DNA from: Mycobacterium deserti
Lineage (GTDB): Bacteria > Actinomycetota > Actinomycetes > Mycobacteriales > Mycobacteriaceae
Reading direction: 5' to 3'
DNA: 64,000 nucleotides
Assembly: GCF_025345615.1 (NCBI RefSeq)
Contig: NZ_JAODWD010000002.1
Coordinates: 682,001-746,000 of the forward strand
In this document: positions 27,779 to 37,242 of the stretch, piece by piece
Layout of the letters: every line of letters begins with the position of its first letter
Position numbering within the stretch: position 1 is the first letter of the stretch
Made by a program: the position numbers and the translations under genes
Notes under the pieces: generated by a model
The model's database searches: none
Seen by the model: only the letters and a program-made list of their open reading frames with translations
What the model was told of the DNA's origin: nothing

Positions 27779-30337
27779 TCAACGGGCCAGAGCTTGTTCA
27801 CAGCTCAGAGCCCGGGTGTGCAGATCCCGGTACGTCACCGCAAACCGGGCAGCAACCGCAGTCAGGCTCATCGCGACGGCCGCGACCGCGACCGGGTCCT
27901 GATGGGCGAATACCGACACGCCCAGGGCCGCGACGGCACACAGGATCGACGGGACCAATGAGCCCAGCCCGGTTCTCGGGGTTGTCGGAACACTGGTTGG
28001 CCGGACCCAAGCGGCAAGCGCTATCAGCAGGAATGCGGTGGGCCAGCATGCGTCGATCCAGGTGCCCTCGCGATACGAGCCGTCGGTTGTCCTGAACAGG
28101 TAGATGGTGTTCGCGATGACCCACAAGACAAAACCGGCGACGATCAGCGCCCACCGCCAATCGGTGCGCCACCCGAGTATCGCCAGCGTCCCTGTCGCCA
28201 TCGCGAGCAGCAGCAGGCCACCGGCCGGATAGGCCAACCCGACGAGGACCGCGGCCGGCGCACCGCTCTGAACCGCCGCGATCGGCCCGGCAGCCAGGGC
28301 GGCGGCCACCGCCGCGGCGGTGAATCCGGCGACCAGGGCGTCGAGCCGGATAGCGGTCGGCACCCTCTGCAATCGCGCCCGTATCAACAGCACCAAGCCC
28401 GTGTAGATCAAGGGATAGAACGCCAGATACACCAGATCAGCCGCGGACGGCAGCTGGCCCTCGCGCGCCCACACGGCGTAGACGACACTGCCCATCGCCG
28501 TGGCCGACAGGCCCGCGGCAATGAAGAGCCATGCGCGGCGTTCCTCGGCCACATGCACGCCGCGAACGGCCACCAGTCCCGCCGCGAAGAACTCCAGGCC
28601 CACTTCCCACCAACTGTCCAAGAGTGGAATGCGACCAGGGCTCGTGCGAACCACCGTCGAGATCGCGAACACCAAGACCCCGGCGAGCAAGGCGCCCAGC
28701 GCAAACCGCACAGCCAGCGGCGGCCAGAGAGCGCGCTCGGCGACAGCGTCCGGACGCGGCGCGGCCGGTGTGACCACCTCCGAGGGAGCGTCTCGCCCGG
28801 GGGACGGCCTGAGGTCCCGTTCGCCTGCCGGCTGTGGCACGTATGTGCGCACACATCCGCCGCCATCGCGTTTAGCGGAGTACATGGCGAGGTCGGCGCG
28901 CCTGAGCAGGGAATCGACGCTGACGGGCGCCGCGTCCGAGCCGGTCAGTGTCATCCCGATGCTGGGCTGCACCGTGAGCGCGACACCATCGACCTCGATC
29001 GGCGAGTCGAATTCCTTGAGAATGCGATCGGCCAGCAGCTGGGAGTCGTCGATGGAGCCCTCGATCAGCACGGCGAACTCATCCCCGCCGAGACGCGCGA
29101 CAGTGTCCTCACTGCGCACACAACCCCGCAGGCGATCGGCCACGCGAACCAGCAGCTCATCGCCTGCAGCGTGGCCCATCTCGTCGTTGACCGTCTTGAA
29201 GTTGTCCAGGTCGAGACACAACACCGCGAGCGAGACGCGTTCGCGCCGGTGAAGCTCCACCGCCTGCTCCAGGCGATGGTGCAACAACTCCCGGTTGGGC
29301 AACCCGGTCAGCTGGTCCCAAAACGCCAGCCGCGACACATCGGACAACAACCGCTGGTTCTCCAGCAGGACAACGGCCTGGCGTCCTAGCACGGTCACGA
29401 CGAGCACCACCGCCATGAGCAGCAGCGCGGTCCCCACATCCGCGACGACTTGCCAGAACCAGGCGATGACTGCGACCGGCAATGGCAGGTACGGAAGCCA
29501 CGTCCGGGCCTTGGACGGGCGTCGCACCGGCGCCGGTTCGACGGCCGACTCCTCGATGCCGCACAGCGCGGCCAGCGCCAGCAGCCAGAAGCCGACGATC
29601 CGCCCGAGGTCGAAGACGAGGGCGAGATGGTCGGCAGCGAACAGATACGGCACCGGAAGGTCCGATGCCGACGCGACAAGGACCCCAGCGGCCAGCAAAC
29701 CGATATTGCGTCTCTGCGAGCGGGATTCGCCGGCCCATAACAGTGCGGTGATTGCGATGAGTGCGACGTGCGCGATGAGGTAGGTCAGCATCAACCCGAC
29801 GGCCAAGGGGGAACCCCCTGCATGAAACGTCCTGTCCAACACCGTCACCCAGCCGACTACGAACAACGAAGTCGCCACGATCGCCGCATCGAGCATCAAG
29901 CGGGTTTTCGACGTCCAGCTCATTCGGGGGGTGAAATAAATAAGTGCGGTGCCCGCGCCGATCGAGAAGAGAACGAACGCGCCGTACATCACCACCGACG
30001 AAGGTGGGGACACGACCGCCCCGCGCGTCGCGTGATACGACCAGTTGAGTGCGCCGACCGCCCAGGCCAGCAGGCCCGCCGTCATCGCCAGCCACCCATG
30101 TCTGACGTGCCCCGTCGTCGTCCGAGCCGCCCACGCCGAGCAGCAGGCTGCGGCGATGACAGCGACCAGCGAAGCGATGTCGGCAACGAGACCGGTCGTC
30201 GCTTCTGCCCACCAGATTTGCCAATCGAGAAGCGCGACGACCACTACCGCAGCGACATAGCCAGCCGAAACTATCGAAATTGCAATTCTGGAGAACGCGG
30301 TTTCTCGTTCTGGAGAACTTGCCGCCCGACGCCTCAT
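27779..30337 (-). CDS. Membrane GGDEF protein with an unfinished second module
   Basis: 852 residues from ATG 30337 (TTG 30370 possible). The N-terminal half has about nine hydrophobic segments, then a linker L-L-E-N-Q-R-L-L-S-D-V-S and a GGDEF domain (about 325-490) with an intact L-G-G-D-E-F and an inhibitory-site R-S-E-D five residues before it. This is a plausible diguanylate cyclase making c-di-GMP. After a polar linker (about 500-545) come another eight or nine hydrophobic segments, and the protein ends at the helix R-D-L-H-T-R-A-L-S-C-E-Q-A-L-A-R, just where a second GGDEF would be expected. No EAL domain is present. Confidence 0.88.
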   Translation of the reverse strand: MRRRAASSPERETAFSRIAISIVSAGYVAAVVVVALLDWQIWWAEATTGLVADIASLVAVIAAACCSAWAARTTTGHVRHGWLAMTAGLLAWAVGALNWSYHATRGAVVSPPSSVVMYGAFVLFSIGAGTALIYFTPRMSWTSKTRLMLDAAIVATSLFVVGWVTVLDRTFHAGGSPLAVGLMLTYLIAHVALIAITALLWAGESRSQRRNIGLLAAGVLVASASDLPVPYLFAADHLALVFDLGRIVGFWLLALAALCGIEESAVEPAPVRRPSKARTWLPYLPLPVAVIAWFWQVVADVGTALLLMAVVLVVTVLGRQAVVLLENQRLLSDVSRLAFWDQLTGLPNRELLHHRLEQAVELHRRERVSLAVLCLDLDNFKTVNDEMGHAAGDELLVRVADRLRGCVRSEDTVARLGGDEFAVLIEGSIDDSQLLADRILKEFDSPIEVDGVALTVQPSIGMTLTGSDAAPVSVDSLLRRADLAMYSAKRDGGGCVRTYVPQPAGERDLRPSPGRDAPSEVVTPAAPRPDAVAERALWPPLAVRFALGALLAGVLVFAISTVVRTSPGRIPLLDSWWEVGLEFFAAGLVAVRGVHVAEERRAWLFIAAGLSATAMGSVVYAVWAREGQLPSAADLVYLAFYPLIYTGLVLLIRARLQRVPTAIRLDALVAGFTAAAVAAALAAGPIAAVQSGAPAAVLVGLAYPAGGLLLLAMATGTLAILGWRTDWRWALIVAGFVLWVIANTIYLFRTTDGSYREGTWIDACWPTAFLLIALAAWVRPTSVPTTPRTGLGSLVPSILCAVAALGVSVFAHQDPVAVAAVAMSLTAVAARFAVTYRDLHTRALSCEQALAR

Positions 30338-30370
30338 CGCTGCCCATCGTTGTCGCTGTGTGCTGGACAA

Positions 30371-30637
30371 TGTACCTACAAGCAGTCGGGCATGCGCGCA
30401 TTCGACACAAGCGCGTCAGACCGTGCGGAGCACTTGCCAGCAAAGTAGGACCGGGTCCGGTGTCCGATCTCCGACTGTGCGCCACGTGAGTTAGCTGGCT
30501 ACCTGGACCTCCGTTCCGGCCAGCGAGGCGCAGCTATCCATTGAGACGGGGTCGGGGCTGCCGCGACTGCAACGAACGCAGATCTTCAGACGGCGCGTCA
30601 CGCCGCTGCGACGGCAGAGATCAGCGAGGCTGATGCG
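30371..30637. other. Divergent intergenic region, GGDEF / secreted protein
   Basis: About 270 bp between divergent genes, GC-rich, holding both promoters. I see no palindrome, repeat or RNA gene. A minus-strand open frame over 30491-31021 is a shadow of the secreted-protein gene. Confidence 0.5.
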
Positions 30638-31039
30638 ATGGGATTCGGACTCGGCGCGTCGATCGCCATTGGCGGCGCCGGCATCGCCGTGGCCCTGGCG
30701 GGTGCAACGCCGGCGGCCGCGGCCACCGACGCTGACCAAGTCCGCGCCGTCCTCGAGGGCATGAACACCTCTTACAACCGCGCGGACTACGACAAGTTCT
30801 CGACACACTTGTGCTCCGAAATGCGTGAAGCTGCAGGCTTCGAAGCGGGGTGGTACGCGAGCCGAAAGTCCGACGGCCCGACGCGCATCACGGTCAACTC
30901 GGTGGTGGTCGTCGGGGACGGTGCGGTCGCCAACGTCCGGTTCGAAGCCGCCGACCACACCGAGACGCTCGACGTCGACTTCGTGCGTGAGAACGCGAGC
31001 TGGAAGGCCTGTCGCTATCACGGCGGGCAGACTGTCTAG
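30638..31039 (+). CDS. Small secreted protein, DUF4878/SnoaL-like
   Basis: 133 residues. Signal peptide (G-L-G-A-S-I-A-I-G-G-A-G-I-A-V-A-L-A-G-A-T-P-A-A-A-A), likely cut after residue 29. The mature domain of about 100 residues has helix V-R-A-V-L-E-G-M-N-T-S-Y-N-R-A-D-Y-D-K-F, one Cys near residue 60 and one near the end, and strands similar to the extracytoplasmic domain of the Rv0361-like protein. This fold is common as a small export-side module of unknown role. ATG 30638. The next gene starts directly after its stop (TAG-GTG), so the two are co-translated. Confidence 0.8.
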   Translation: MGFGLGASIAIGGAGIAVALAGATPAAAATDADQVRAVLEGMNTSYNRADYDKFSTHLCSEMREAAGFEAGWYASRKSDGPTRITVNSVVVVGDGAVANVRFEAADHTETLDVDFVRENASWKACRYHGGQTV

Positions 31040-31693
31040 GTGCTGACGGAACTCATCCCGCTGGCGTTGGTGATCGCACTATCACCGCTGTCGATCATCC
31101 CCGCAGTGCTGGTCCTGCAGACACCGCGGCCCCGGCCGACCGGGTTGACGTTCCTGGCCGGCTGGCTGGTCGGCCTCGCGGCGCTGACAATCGTCTTCCT
31201 CGAAATCTCGGGTCTTGCGGGCGGACGGGGCGACCATCCGCCGAGCTGGGCGTCGTGGTTGCGCATCGTCGTCGGCGTGGCGCTGCTGGTGGTCGGCGCC
31301 TATCGATGGCTGACCCGAAAGACGGCCACCCACAGCCCGAAGTGGATGAAGGGCTTGAGCAAGCTCACTCCCCTTCGCGCGGGCGCCATGGCCCTGGCCC
31401 TCACCGTCGTCAATCCCAAGGTGCTTTTCATCTGCGCCGCAGCGGGTTTGGCGATCGGCACAGCCGGACTCGACGGCGCACACGACGTGTGGTTCGCCGT
31501 GGTCTGGTTCGTAGGGGTCGCGGGCTCGTCCGTCGCACTGCCGATTCTGGCTTACGCGGTGTCCGGCGACCGCCTCGACGGGCCGCTCGAGCGATTGAGC
31601 GGGTGGATGGAGCGCCAGCATGCCGCGTTGGTCGCGGCCATTCTGATCGTGATCGGTCTTCTGGTGTTGTACAAGGGAATTCACGGCCTATAA
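31040..31693 (+). CDS. GAP-family (Sap/LysE-like) membrane protein
   Basis: 217 residues, six predicted helices. Motifs: P-L-A-L-V-I-A-L-S-P-L-S-I-I-P-A-V-L (typical start of GAP/Sap proteins), A-L-T-V-V-N-P-K-V-L-F (the conserved N-P-K before helix 4). Members such as Gap and Sap have been linked to transport of glycopeptidolipid or sulfolipid to the mycobacterial surface. GTG 31040 follows the secreted-protein stop without a gap. Its 3' end overlaps the convergent TetR gene by 6 bp. Confidence 0.85.
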   Translation: MLTELIPLALVIALSPLSIIPAVLVLQTPRPRPTGLTFLAGWLVGLAALTIVFLEISGLAGGRGDHPPSWASWLRIVVGVALLVVGAYRWLTRKTATHSPKWMKGLSKLTPLRAGAMALALTVVNPKVLFICAAAGLAIGTAGLDGAHDVWFAVVWFVGVAGSSVALPILAYAVSGDRLDGPLERLSGWMERQHAALVAAILIVIGLLVLYKGIHGL

Positions 31694-32344
31694 GTCGGGC
31701 AGGTCGGGCAGGTCGGGAATTCCGAGTTCGTCGACGTCAGCGGTCAGATACCGCGTGACTGTCGGCGCGACCACGCGCACCAACTCGTCGCCGGACAGGG
31801 TGGCCAACGGCGAAATCTTCATCACGTAACGCAGCACCGCGATGCCGACGAGTTGGCTCGCGGCCAAGAGTGCCCGCAGCCGCGCCTGCTCGCCGCCGCC
31901 CAGCACCCCCGACACCGCCGTCAGCACGTAGTTCTGCATGAACCCGCGAAAAGCCTCATGTGCGTCGGAGTTCGACGTGGCCGACTGCAGCATCGCCACC
32001 ATGGTCGGTCCGGACTCCGGCGACTCCCAGATGCGCATATAGGTGCGCACCATCCGGGTGCCGATGTCCGGATCGTCGCCGGGACTGCCCTGGATCGCCG
32101 AGGCGAGCGCCTGCGGATCGAGGATCACCCGCAGCGATTCACGGAACAGGTCGGCCTTGGAGCCGAACAGGTACAGCACCATCGACGGGTCGACGTGCGC
32201 GTCGCGCGCAATGGCCCGCAGCGTCGTTTTCTCGTAGCCCTCGGTGGCGAAGCGCACCTTCGCCGCGGCCAGCACGGCCTCGCGAGACACCGGTTCACCC
32301 TGGCGGCGGCCGCGACGTCTGACTGTCTTAGCAGGTGAGGGCAT
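31688..32344 (-). CDS. TetR-family regulator of the adjacent membrane protein
   Basis: 218 residues. The N-terminal HTH reads R-E-A-V-L-A-A-A-K-V-R-F-A-T-E-G-Y-E-K-T-T-L-R-A-I-A-R-D-A-H in consecutive short segments, then a ligand domain. The C-terminus ends in P-D-L-P-D-L-P-D-L, produced by a 9-bp direct repeat in the DNA (31695-31720), which probably varies in length. ATG 32344. Divergent from the ABC-2-like membrane gene, with an inverted repeat between the genes, so it most likely represses that gene. Confidence 0.9.
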   Translation of the reverse strand: MPSPAKTVRRRGRRQGEPVSREAVLAAAKVRFATEGYEKTTLRAIARDAHVDPSMVLYLFGSKADLFRESLRVILDPQALASAIQGSPGDDPDIGTRMVRTYMRIWESPESGPTMVAMLQSATSNSDAHEAFRGFMQNYVLTAVSGVLGGGEQARLRALLAASQLVGIAVLRYVMKISPLATLSGDELVRVVAPTVTRYLTADVDELGIPDLPDLPDL

Positions 32345-32359
32345 CGAACCACAATATCA

Positions 32360-32377
32360 TTTCAATGGCTGTTGAAA
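32360..32377. promoter_or_regulatory. Candidate operator for the TetR regulator at 31688
   Basis: Perfect inverted repeat TTTCAA-N6-TTGAAA, 15 bp upstream of the TetR ATG in the 98-bp divergent gap. Position and size fit a TetR operator. The surrounding region is the most AT-rich stretch nearby. Confidence 0.6.
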
Positions 32378-32442
32378 ATTATCCGCATCGCCGTTACGCT
32401 CAGCGCAGGATTAATTCAACGTCAGATGAAAAGGGCATACTC

Positions 32443-33453
32443 ATGAGCACAACAGCCACGCCCCAGCACACCCATCACGCCTCCCCGGCGCACGAGCCAC
32501 CCGCGGCGGTCCGCGCGACCGGCGTCGTCGTCCTGCTCGCAGTGGTGCTCGCAATCGTCACGCTCGCGTTCGCACTTCCCGCGGCACGCACGGCCCCGCA
32601 CGACGTGCCGATCGGCGCGGCGGGACCGCAGGCGGCAAGCGGGCAGGTCGCCGCGACCATGGAGAAGCAGGCGCCCGGCGCGTTCTCGTTCACCTACTAC
32701 CCCGGCGAGAATGCACTGCGCGACGCGATCCGCAATCGCGACGTCTACGGCGGAATCTCCTTCGGACCCGACGGCCGCACGCTCCTCGTGGCGACCGGCG
32801 GCAGCCCAATGATCGCCCAGATGCTCACTCAGATCGGCAACGGCATCGCCCAGCAGACCGGCGCGCACCTGCGCGTCGAGGACCTGGCGCCGCCGACGGC
32901 CGACGACCCGCGCGGCGTCGGGCTGTCCGCGTCGGCGCTGCCGGTCACGCTCGCAGGTCTCCTGCCTGCCATCGCACTGATATTCGTCCTGAAACGGGAA
33001 GTCTGGACCCGACTCGCCGCCGTCGTCGCGTTCTCCGTAGTGGCCGGGTGGACCATCGCGGCGCTGCTGCGCTACGTGCTCGGGTCCGTCGATCAGAACT
33101 TCTGGGGCGTCACCGGCGGCTTGACCCTGGGCGTGCTGGCCTCCGGCCTGGCGGTGCTGGGCCTCGGCTCGTTGTTCGGCCGGGTGGGCCTGGCGCTCGG
33201 CGGCCTGCTGGCGCTGCTGGTCGGCAACCCGCTGTCGGGCCTGACCAGCGCTCCAGAACTGCTGCCACGCGGGTGGGGCGAACTCGGGCAGTGGCTGCCG
33301 CAAGGCGCCAATGCGACGCTCCTGCGTTCGACGGCGTTCTTCGACGGGGCCGGCGCGACCACCGCGACCGTCGTGCTGACGTGCTGGGCGCTGGCGGGCG
33401 CGGCACTGGTCGTCCTCGCCGCGCTGCGGCAGCGAAGGGCACGGTTTGCCTAA
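32443..33453 (+). CDS. ABC-2/YhgE-like multi-pass membrane protein
   Basis: 336 residues. One helix at about residues 22-44, then an extracytoplasmic region of about 110 residues, then five or six helices (about 165-330). This is the topology of ABC-2-type permeases and phage-infection-protein/YhgE relatives. No ATPase gene is adjacent. Under control of a TetR repressor it may act in drug or lipid efflux, but this is inferred. ATG 32443; the in-frame upstream ATG codons overlap the operator region. Confidence 0.7.
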   Translation: MSTTATPQHTHHASPAHEPPAAVRATGVVVLLAVVLAIVTLAFALPAARTAPHDVPIGAAGPQAASGQVAATMEKQAPGAFSFTYYPGENALRDAIRNRDVYGGISFGPDGRTLLVATGGSPMIAQMLTQIGNGIAQQTGAHLRVEDLAPPTADDPRGVGLSASALPVTLAGLLPAIALIFVLKREVWTRLAAVVAFSVVAGWTIAALLRYVLGSVDQNFWGVTGGLTLGVLASGLAVLGLGSLFGRVGLALGGLLALLVGNPLSGLTSAPELLPRGWGELGQWLPQGANATLLRSTAFFDGAGATTATVVLTCWALAGAALVVLAALRQRRARFA

Positions 33454-33464
33454 ACTCGGGCGGC

Positions 33465-34631
33465 GTGGGACTCGACGACCGTGACGCGCTGCGCATGATG
33501 CGCGACGCCGTCGACCCCGCGCTCGGCTCCGACGAACTGATCCGGAGCTTCTACACCCGCTGGTTCGCCACCGACATCTCGGCCCGCGACCTGTTCCCGC
33601 CGGACATGGATGCGCAACGCGCGGCGTTCGCCCACGCCATGACGTGGGTGTTCAACGAACTGATCGCCCAGCGGGCCGAGGAGCCGGTGGCATTCCTGGC
33701 TCAGCTGGGCCGAGACCACCGTAAGTACGGTGTGACGCAGAGCCATTACGACACCATGCAGGACGCCTTGCTGACCACCCTGCGCAGTCACCTCCGCGAG
33801 AGCTGGGACGACAAGCTGGCCGAGGCCACCCACGACGTGGTGGCCCTGGTCATCGGGGTGATGCGCGGCGCCGCTGATGCCGAGACGGGGCCGCCGTACT
33901 GCGACGGCACGGTGATCGAACACATCCGCGCCACTCGCGACGTCTCGGTCGTGCGCCTGCAACTGGACCGTCCGCTCTACTACCACCCCGGCCAGTACGT
34001 CACCGTCCACGTGCCGCAGTGGCCGCGGCGGTGGCGCTATCTGAGCCCTGCGATCCCCGCCGACCGCGGCGGTGGCATCGAGTTCCACATCCGTTCGGTC
34101 ACGGGTGGGATGGTGAGCACCGCGATCGTCGGCGAGACGAAGCCCGGGGACCGGTGGCGGCTGTCCAATCCGCACGGCGCACTGCACATCGACCGCGACG
34201 GCGGGGATGTGCTGATGGTCGCGGGCAGCACCGGCCTCGCCCCGCTACGGACGCTGATCATGGATCTCACCCGATTCGGGGTGAACCCGCGGGTGCATCT
34301 GTTCTTCGGCGCCCGTTTTCCGTGTGAGCTCTACGATTTGCGCACGCTGTGGCAGGTCGCATCGCAGAACCCGTGGCTGTCGGTCACGCCGGTGTCGGAG
34401 TTCAACACCGACCCGCCGTGGGCGGGTGAGTACCCCGACGTGCAGCCACCGCGGGGCCTGCACGTCCGGCAGACCGGGCGGCTCGCCGACGTGGTGACGC
34501 GCTACGGCAACTGGGGCGACCGGCAGATCCTGATCTGTGGCGGACCAGAGATGGTCGAGACCACAAAGGCCGCTCTGATCGCCAAAGGCGCACCGGCCGA
34601 ACGCATTCAGCACGACCCCCTCACGACCTGA
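33465..34631 (+). CDS. Type II flavohemoglobin (Rv0385-like)
   Basis: 388 residues. N-terminal globin (about 1-140) with the proximal His in G-R-D-H-R-K-Y-G-V and a helix B segment R-S-F-Y-T-R-W-F. The FAD domain has R-W-R-Y-L-S-P-A in place of the usual R-x-Y-S. The NAD(P) domain has V-A-G-S-T-G-L-A-P-L-R and C-G-G-P-E-M-V. These altered FAD positions mark the type II group, reported in M. tuberculosis (Rv0385) to oxidise D-lactate rather than act as an NO dioxygenase. GTG 33465, 11 bp after the preceding stop. The long frame from 33048 is a shadow of the membrane gene. Confidence 0.88.
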   Translation: MGLDDRDALRMMRDAVDPALGSDELIRSFYTRWFATDISARDLFPPDMDAQRAAFAHAMTWVFNELIAQRAEEPVAFLAQLGRDHRKYGVTQSHYDTMQDALLTTLRSHLRESWDDKLAEATHDVVALVIGVMRGAADAETGPPYCDGTVIEHIRATRDVSVVRLQLDRPLYYHPGQYVTVHVPQWPRRWRYLSPAIPADRGGGIEFHIRSVTGGMVSTAIVGETKPGDRWRLSNPHGALHIDRDGGDVLMVAGSTGLAPLRTLIMDLTRFGVNPRVHLFFGARFPCELYDLRTLWQVASQNPWLSVTPVSEFNTDPPWAGEYPDVQPPRGLHVRQTGRLADVVTRYGNWGDRQILICGGPEMVETTKAALIAKGAPAERIQHDPLTT

Positions 34632-34722
34632 GTGCGCCGTATGACTCCGCTTGCCCGCGGCGACTTCGTCTGACGCACCGTGATCGTGTACGCGTGGGCG
34701 CGCACGTGGCAGTATCGCAGCC

Positions 34723-35622
34723 ATGGTCGATCTCGAGAGGGTCACACTGCGTGACCCGTCGTCGCCGTTGACCGCGACCTACGTCCCCACCGCGGGCATG
34801 ATCGGCACGTCGCTGTCTGACGACGGTGTGGAACTGCTCGGTCAGCGCCGCGGCCTGGAGGCTTACGTCTCGAGCGGCAAGTCGATGGGCATACCGCTGT
34901 TGTACCCGTGGGCTAATCGATTGAGCAGCAACGGTTATGGTGTCGACGGCGCGGTGGTTACCCTGACACCGGGAACCGGCGGCGTGCGAACCGAGGAGCA
35001 CGGTCTGCCGATTCACGGCACCTTGGCCGGCTATCCCGACTGGACGGTGACGACCCGGCACGAGTCGCGGTTGACCGCTGAACTCGACTTCGGGGCGCGG
35101 CCCGGTCTGCTGGCCACGTTCCCGTTTCCGCACCTACTGACGGTGGATGTCACACTGGCCGATCGCACGCTGACGGTGCGCACGTCCGTCACCGCCACCA
35201 CCGGTGCGCACGTGCCGTTGTGCTTCGGCTTTCACCCCTACCTTCAACTGCCCGAAGCGCCGCGACCCGAGTGGTTGATCGAGATGCCGGCCATGCGCTC
35301 GCTGTCGGTCAATGACTCCGGTATACCCACCGGCGAAACCCAACAGCGTGACGCGAGCGCAGAGTTGTTGGGCGACAGAGCGTTAGACGACGGATACGAC
35401 AACGTCGCTCCCGGTGCCACATTCACGGTGTCAGGAGGCGGCCGCCGCATCGAGGTGCACTTCGACGAGGGGTATCCCGCCGCGCAGGTGTTCGCACCGC
35501 ACAGCGACGACGTGGTGTGCTTCGAGCCAATGGCCGCCCCCACCGACACGCTGCGCCGCGGCGGTTATCGGACGGTGGCACCCGGCGAGTCCGCGGTCGC
35601 GCAGTTCCGGATCGTGGTCTGA
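34723..35622 (+). CDS. Aldose 1-epimerase family protein
   Basis: 299 residues, mutarotase-like beta-sandwich. The pattern G-I-P-L-L-Y-P-W-A-N-R-L (Arg at the sugar site), L-P-I-H-G-T-L-A (His), F-G-F-H-P-Y-L-Q-L-P (second His) and the C-terminal V-C-F-E-P-M-A-A-P (Glu base) is complete, so an active enzyme on an aldose or related sugar is likely. ATG 34723. Not known at this site in M. tuberculosis. No partner sugar gene is adjacent. Confidence 0.9.
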   Translation: MVDLERVTLRDPSSPLTATYVPTAGMIGTSLSDDGVELLGQRRGLEAYVSSGKSMGIPLLYPWANRLSSNGYGVDGAVVTLTPGTGGVRTEEHGLPIHGTLAGYPDWTVTTRHESRLTAELDFGARPGLLATFPFPHLLTVDVTLADRTLTVRTSVTATTGAHVPLCFGFHPYLQLPEAPRPEWLIEMPAMRSLSVNDSGIPTGETQQRDASAELLGDRALDDGYDNVAPGATFTVSGGGRRIEVHFDEGYPAAQVFAPHSDDVVCFEPMAAPTDTLRRGGYRTVAPGESAVAQFRIVV

Positions 35623-35631
35623 GAACGCTTA

Positions 35632-36036
35632 CTACTCGGACTGACGCCGTCGCCGAGCGGCGCCGGGTTGCCAGACAACGACGGCCGTGCTCTTGGGCAC
35701 CACCGCGATGTCTCGACGCTGCCGCGCCCGCAATTCCTCGATCTCTTGCGCCATCTCGGAGAGCCTGGCCTGTAATGCCTCGACCTGGTTGGTCAGCTCG
35801 ATGATGCGCTTGATGCCGGCCAGGTTGACGCCTTCGTCTTGCGACAGCCGCTGCACCTCACGCAGCAGGTCGACGTCGTGCTGCGAATAGCGCCGCCCGC
35901 CACCGGAAGTACGCTGCGGGCGGACCAGGCCGAGCCGGTCGTAGGTGCGCAGTGTCTGCGCGTGCATGCCGGCCAGCTCGGCGGCCACCGAGATCAGAAA
36001 GGTGCGGGCGTCATCGCTGGACCGCTTCGAAGCCAT
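35632..36036 (-). CDS. hspR: HspR heat-shock repressor
   Basis: 134 residues, MerR superfamily. Winged helix: F-L-I-S-V-A-A-E-L-A-G-M-H-A-Q-T-L-R-T-Y-D-R-L-G-L-V in consecutive segments, R-T-S-G-G-G-R-R-Y-S, then a coiled coil (about 75-110). It represses the dnaK operon and clpB by binding HAIR sites, with DnaK as co-repressor. ATG 36036 shares its first base with the dnaJ stop (TAATG), so it is coupled. It is the last gene of dnaK-grpE-dnaJ-hspR and so self-regulated. Confidence 0.96.
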   Translation of the reverse strand: MASKRSSDDARTFLISVAAELAGMHAQTLRTYDRLGLVRPQRTSGGGRRYSQHDVDLLREVQRLSQDEGVNLAGIKRIIELTNQVEALQARLSEMAQEIEELRARQRRDIAVVPKSTAVVVWQPGAARRRRQSE

Positions 36037-37211
36037 TACGCACCAGCCCATCCGGCCCTCGGGTCGAACCCGCTGGCCCGTTCGGCCTTCGCGTAGGTTT
36101 CCAGCGCTTCGGCCGCTTCGCCTTCGAGGCTGGGCGGCACCGCCACCTTGACCGTGACGAGCAGGTCGCCATGGCCACCCGAACGCTTCGGCACACCGCG
36201 TCCACGCACCCGTAGGATCCGGCCGTCGGAGGTGCCCTTCGGCACCCGCACACCGACTTTGCCCTCCAGCGTCGGCACCGAAAGCGTTGTGCCCAGCGCT
36301 AATTCGTGGAAGCTGACGGGAACGGTCACGGTGAGGTCGTCGCCGTCGCGGCCAAAGACTCTGTCCGGCCGCACATGCACGGTGACGTACAGATCGCCCG
36401 ACGGTGCACCGCGCAACCCGGCTTCACCCTGGCCGGCCAGCCTGATGCGTTGGCCGTTCTCCACGCCAGGGGGGATTCGCACGTTGATGGTGCGCGTCCT
36501 GGTGGTGACGCCGGTGCCTTTGCACTCGTCGCACGGGTGCTCGATGATCGAGCCGCTGCCCCGGCATTCGGTGCACGGCTCGGAGAAGCCGAAGGCACCC
36601 TGGTTGCGGCTGACCACGCCCGAGCCGTTGCAGTTCGGACACACCTTTGGGCTGGTGCCCGGACGTGCGCCGCTGCCATGGCAATTCGTGCACGGCGCCG
36701 GGCTGGTGAGCCGCAGCGGCATCGCCACACCCTTGGTGGCCTCCAGGAACGACAGCTCGGTCTCGGTTTCCAGGTCGTTACCCCGGCGGGGCCGAGTGGG
36801 CCGGGGCTGCTGAGCGCCGCGTCCGAACAGACCACCGAAGAGGTCACCGATGTTCGCGCCGCCGGTCTGCCCGGCGGCGTCGAACAGGTCGTTCAGGTTG
36901 AACTCGGCGCCGTCCCCTCCGAACCCGCCGAAGCCGCCACCCCCGCCGGCGAACCGGCCACGGCCGAAACCGCCGTTGGCGAACAGCCGACGGGTCTCGT
37001 CGTACTCCTTGCGCTTGGCCGGGTCCGACAGGACGCTGTGCGCCTCGGAGACCGTCTTGAACCGCTCGGACGCAGCCGGATCCGGATTGGTGTCCGGGTG
37101 CAGGTCACGGGCCAGTTTCCGGTAGGCCTTCTTGATGTCCTGCTCGCTGGCGTCAGAGGAGACGCCGAGCTCCTTGTAGAAGTCTTTCTCGACCCATTCA
37201 CGCTGGGCCAT
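36036..37211 (-). CDS. dnaJ1: DnaJ co-chaperone (type I)
   Basis: 391 residues. J domain with H-P-D at about residues 38-40, a G/F-rich segment (about 85-140), four zinc-finger repeats [32 protein letters not shown], and two C-terminal substrate domains. This is the operon-linked DnaJ1 of actinobacteria; it stimulates DnaK ATPase and delivers substrates. 31 bp after grpE. ATG 37211 with GGAGGTGACC upstream. Confidence 0.97.
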   Translation of the reverse strand: MAQREWVEKDFYKELGVSSDASEQDIKKAYRKLARDLHPDTNPDPAASERFKTVSEAHSVLSDPAKRKEYDETRRLFANGGFGRGRFAGGGGGFGGFGGDGAEFNLNDLFDAAGQTGGANIGDLFGGLFGRGAQQPRPTRPRRGNDLETETELSFLEATKGVAMPLRLTSPAPCTNCHGSGARPGTSPKVCPNCNGSGVVSRNQGAFGFSEPCTECRGSGSIIEHPCDECKGTGVTTRTRTINVRIPPGVENGQRIRLAGQGEAGLRGAPSGDLYVTVHVRPDRVFGRDGDDLTVTVPVSFHELALGTTLSVPTLEGKVGVRVPKGTSDGRILRVRGRGVPKRSGGHGDLLVTVKVAVPPSLEGEAAEALETYAKAERASGFDPRAGWAGA

Positions 37212-37242
37212 ACCGGGTCACCTCCTTACCTGGTGCCGACGT

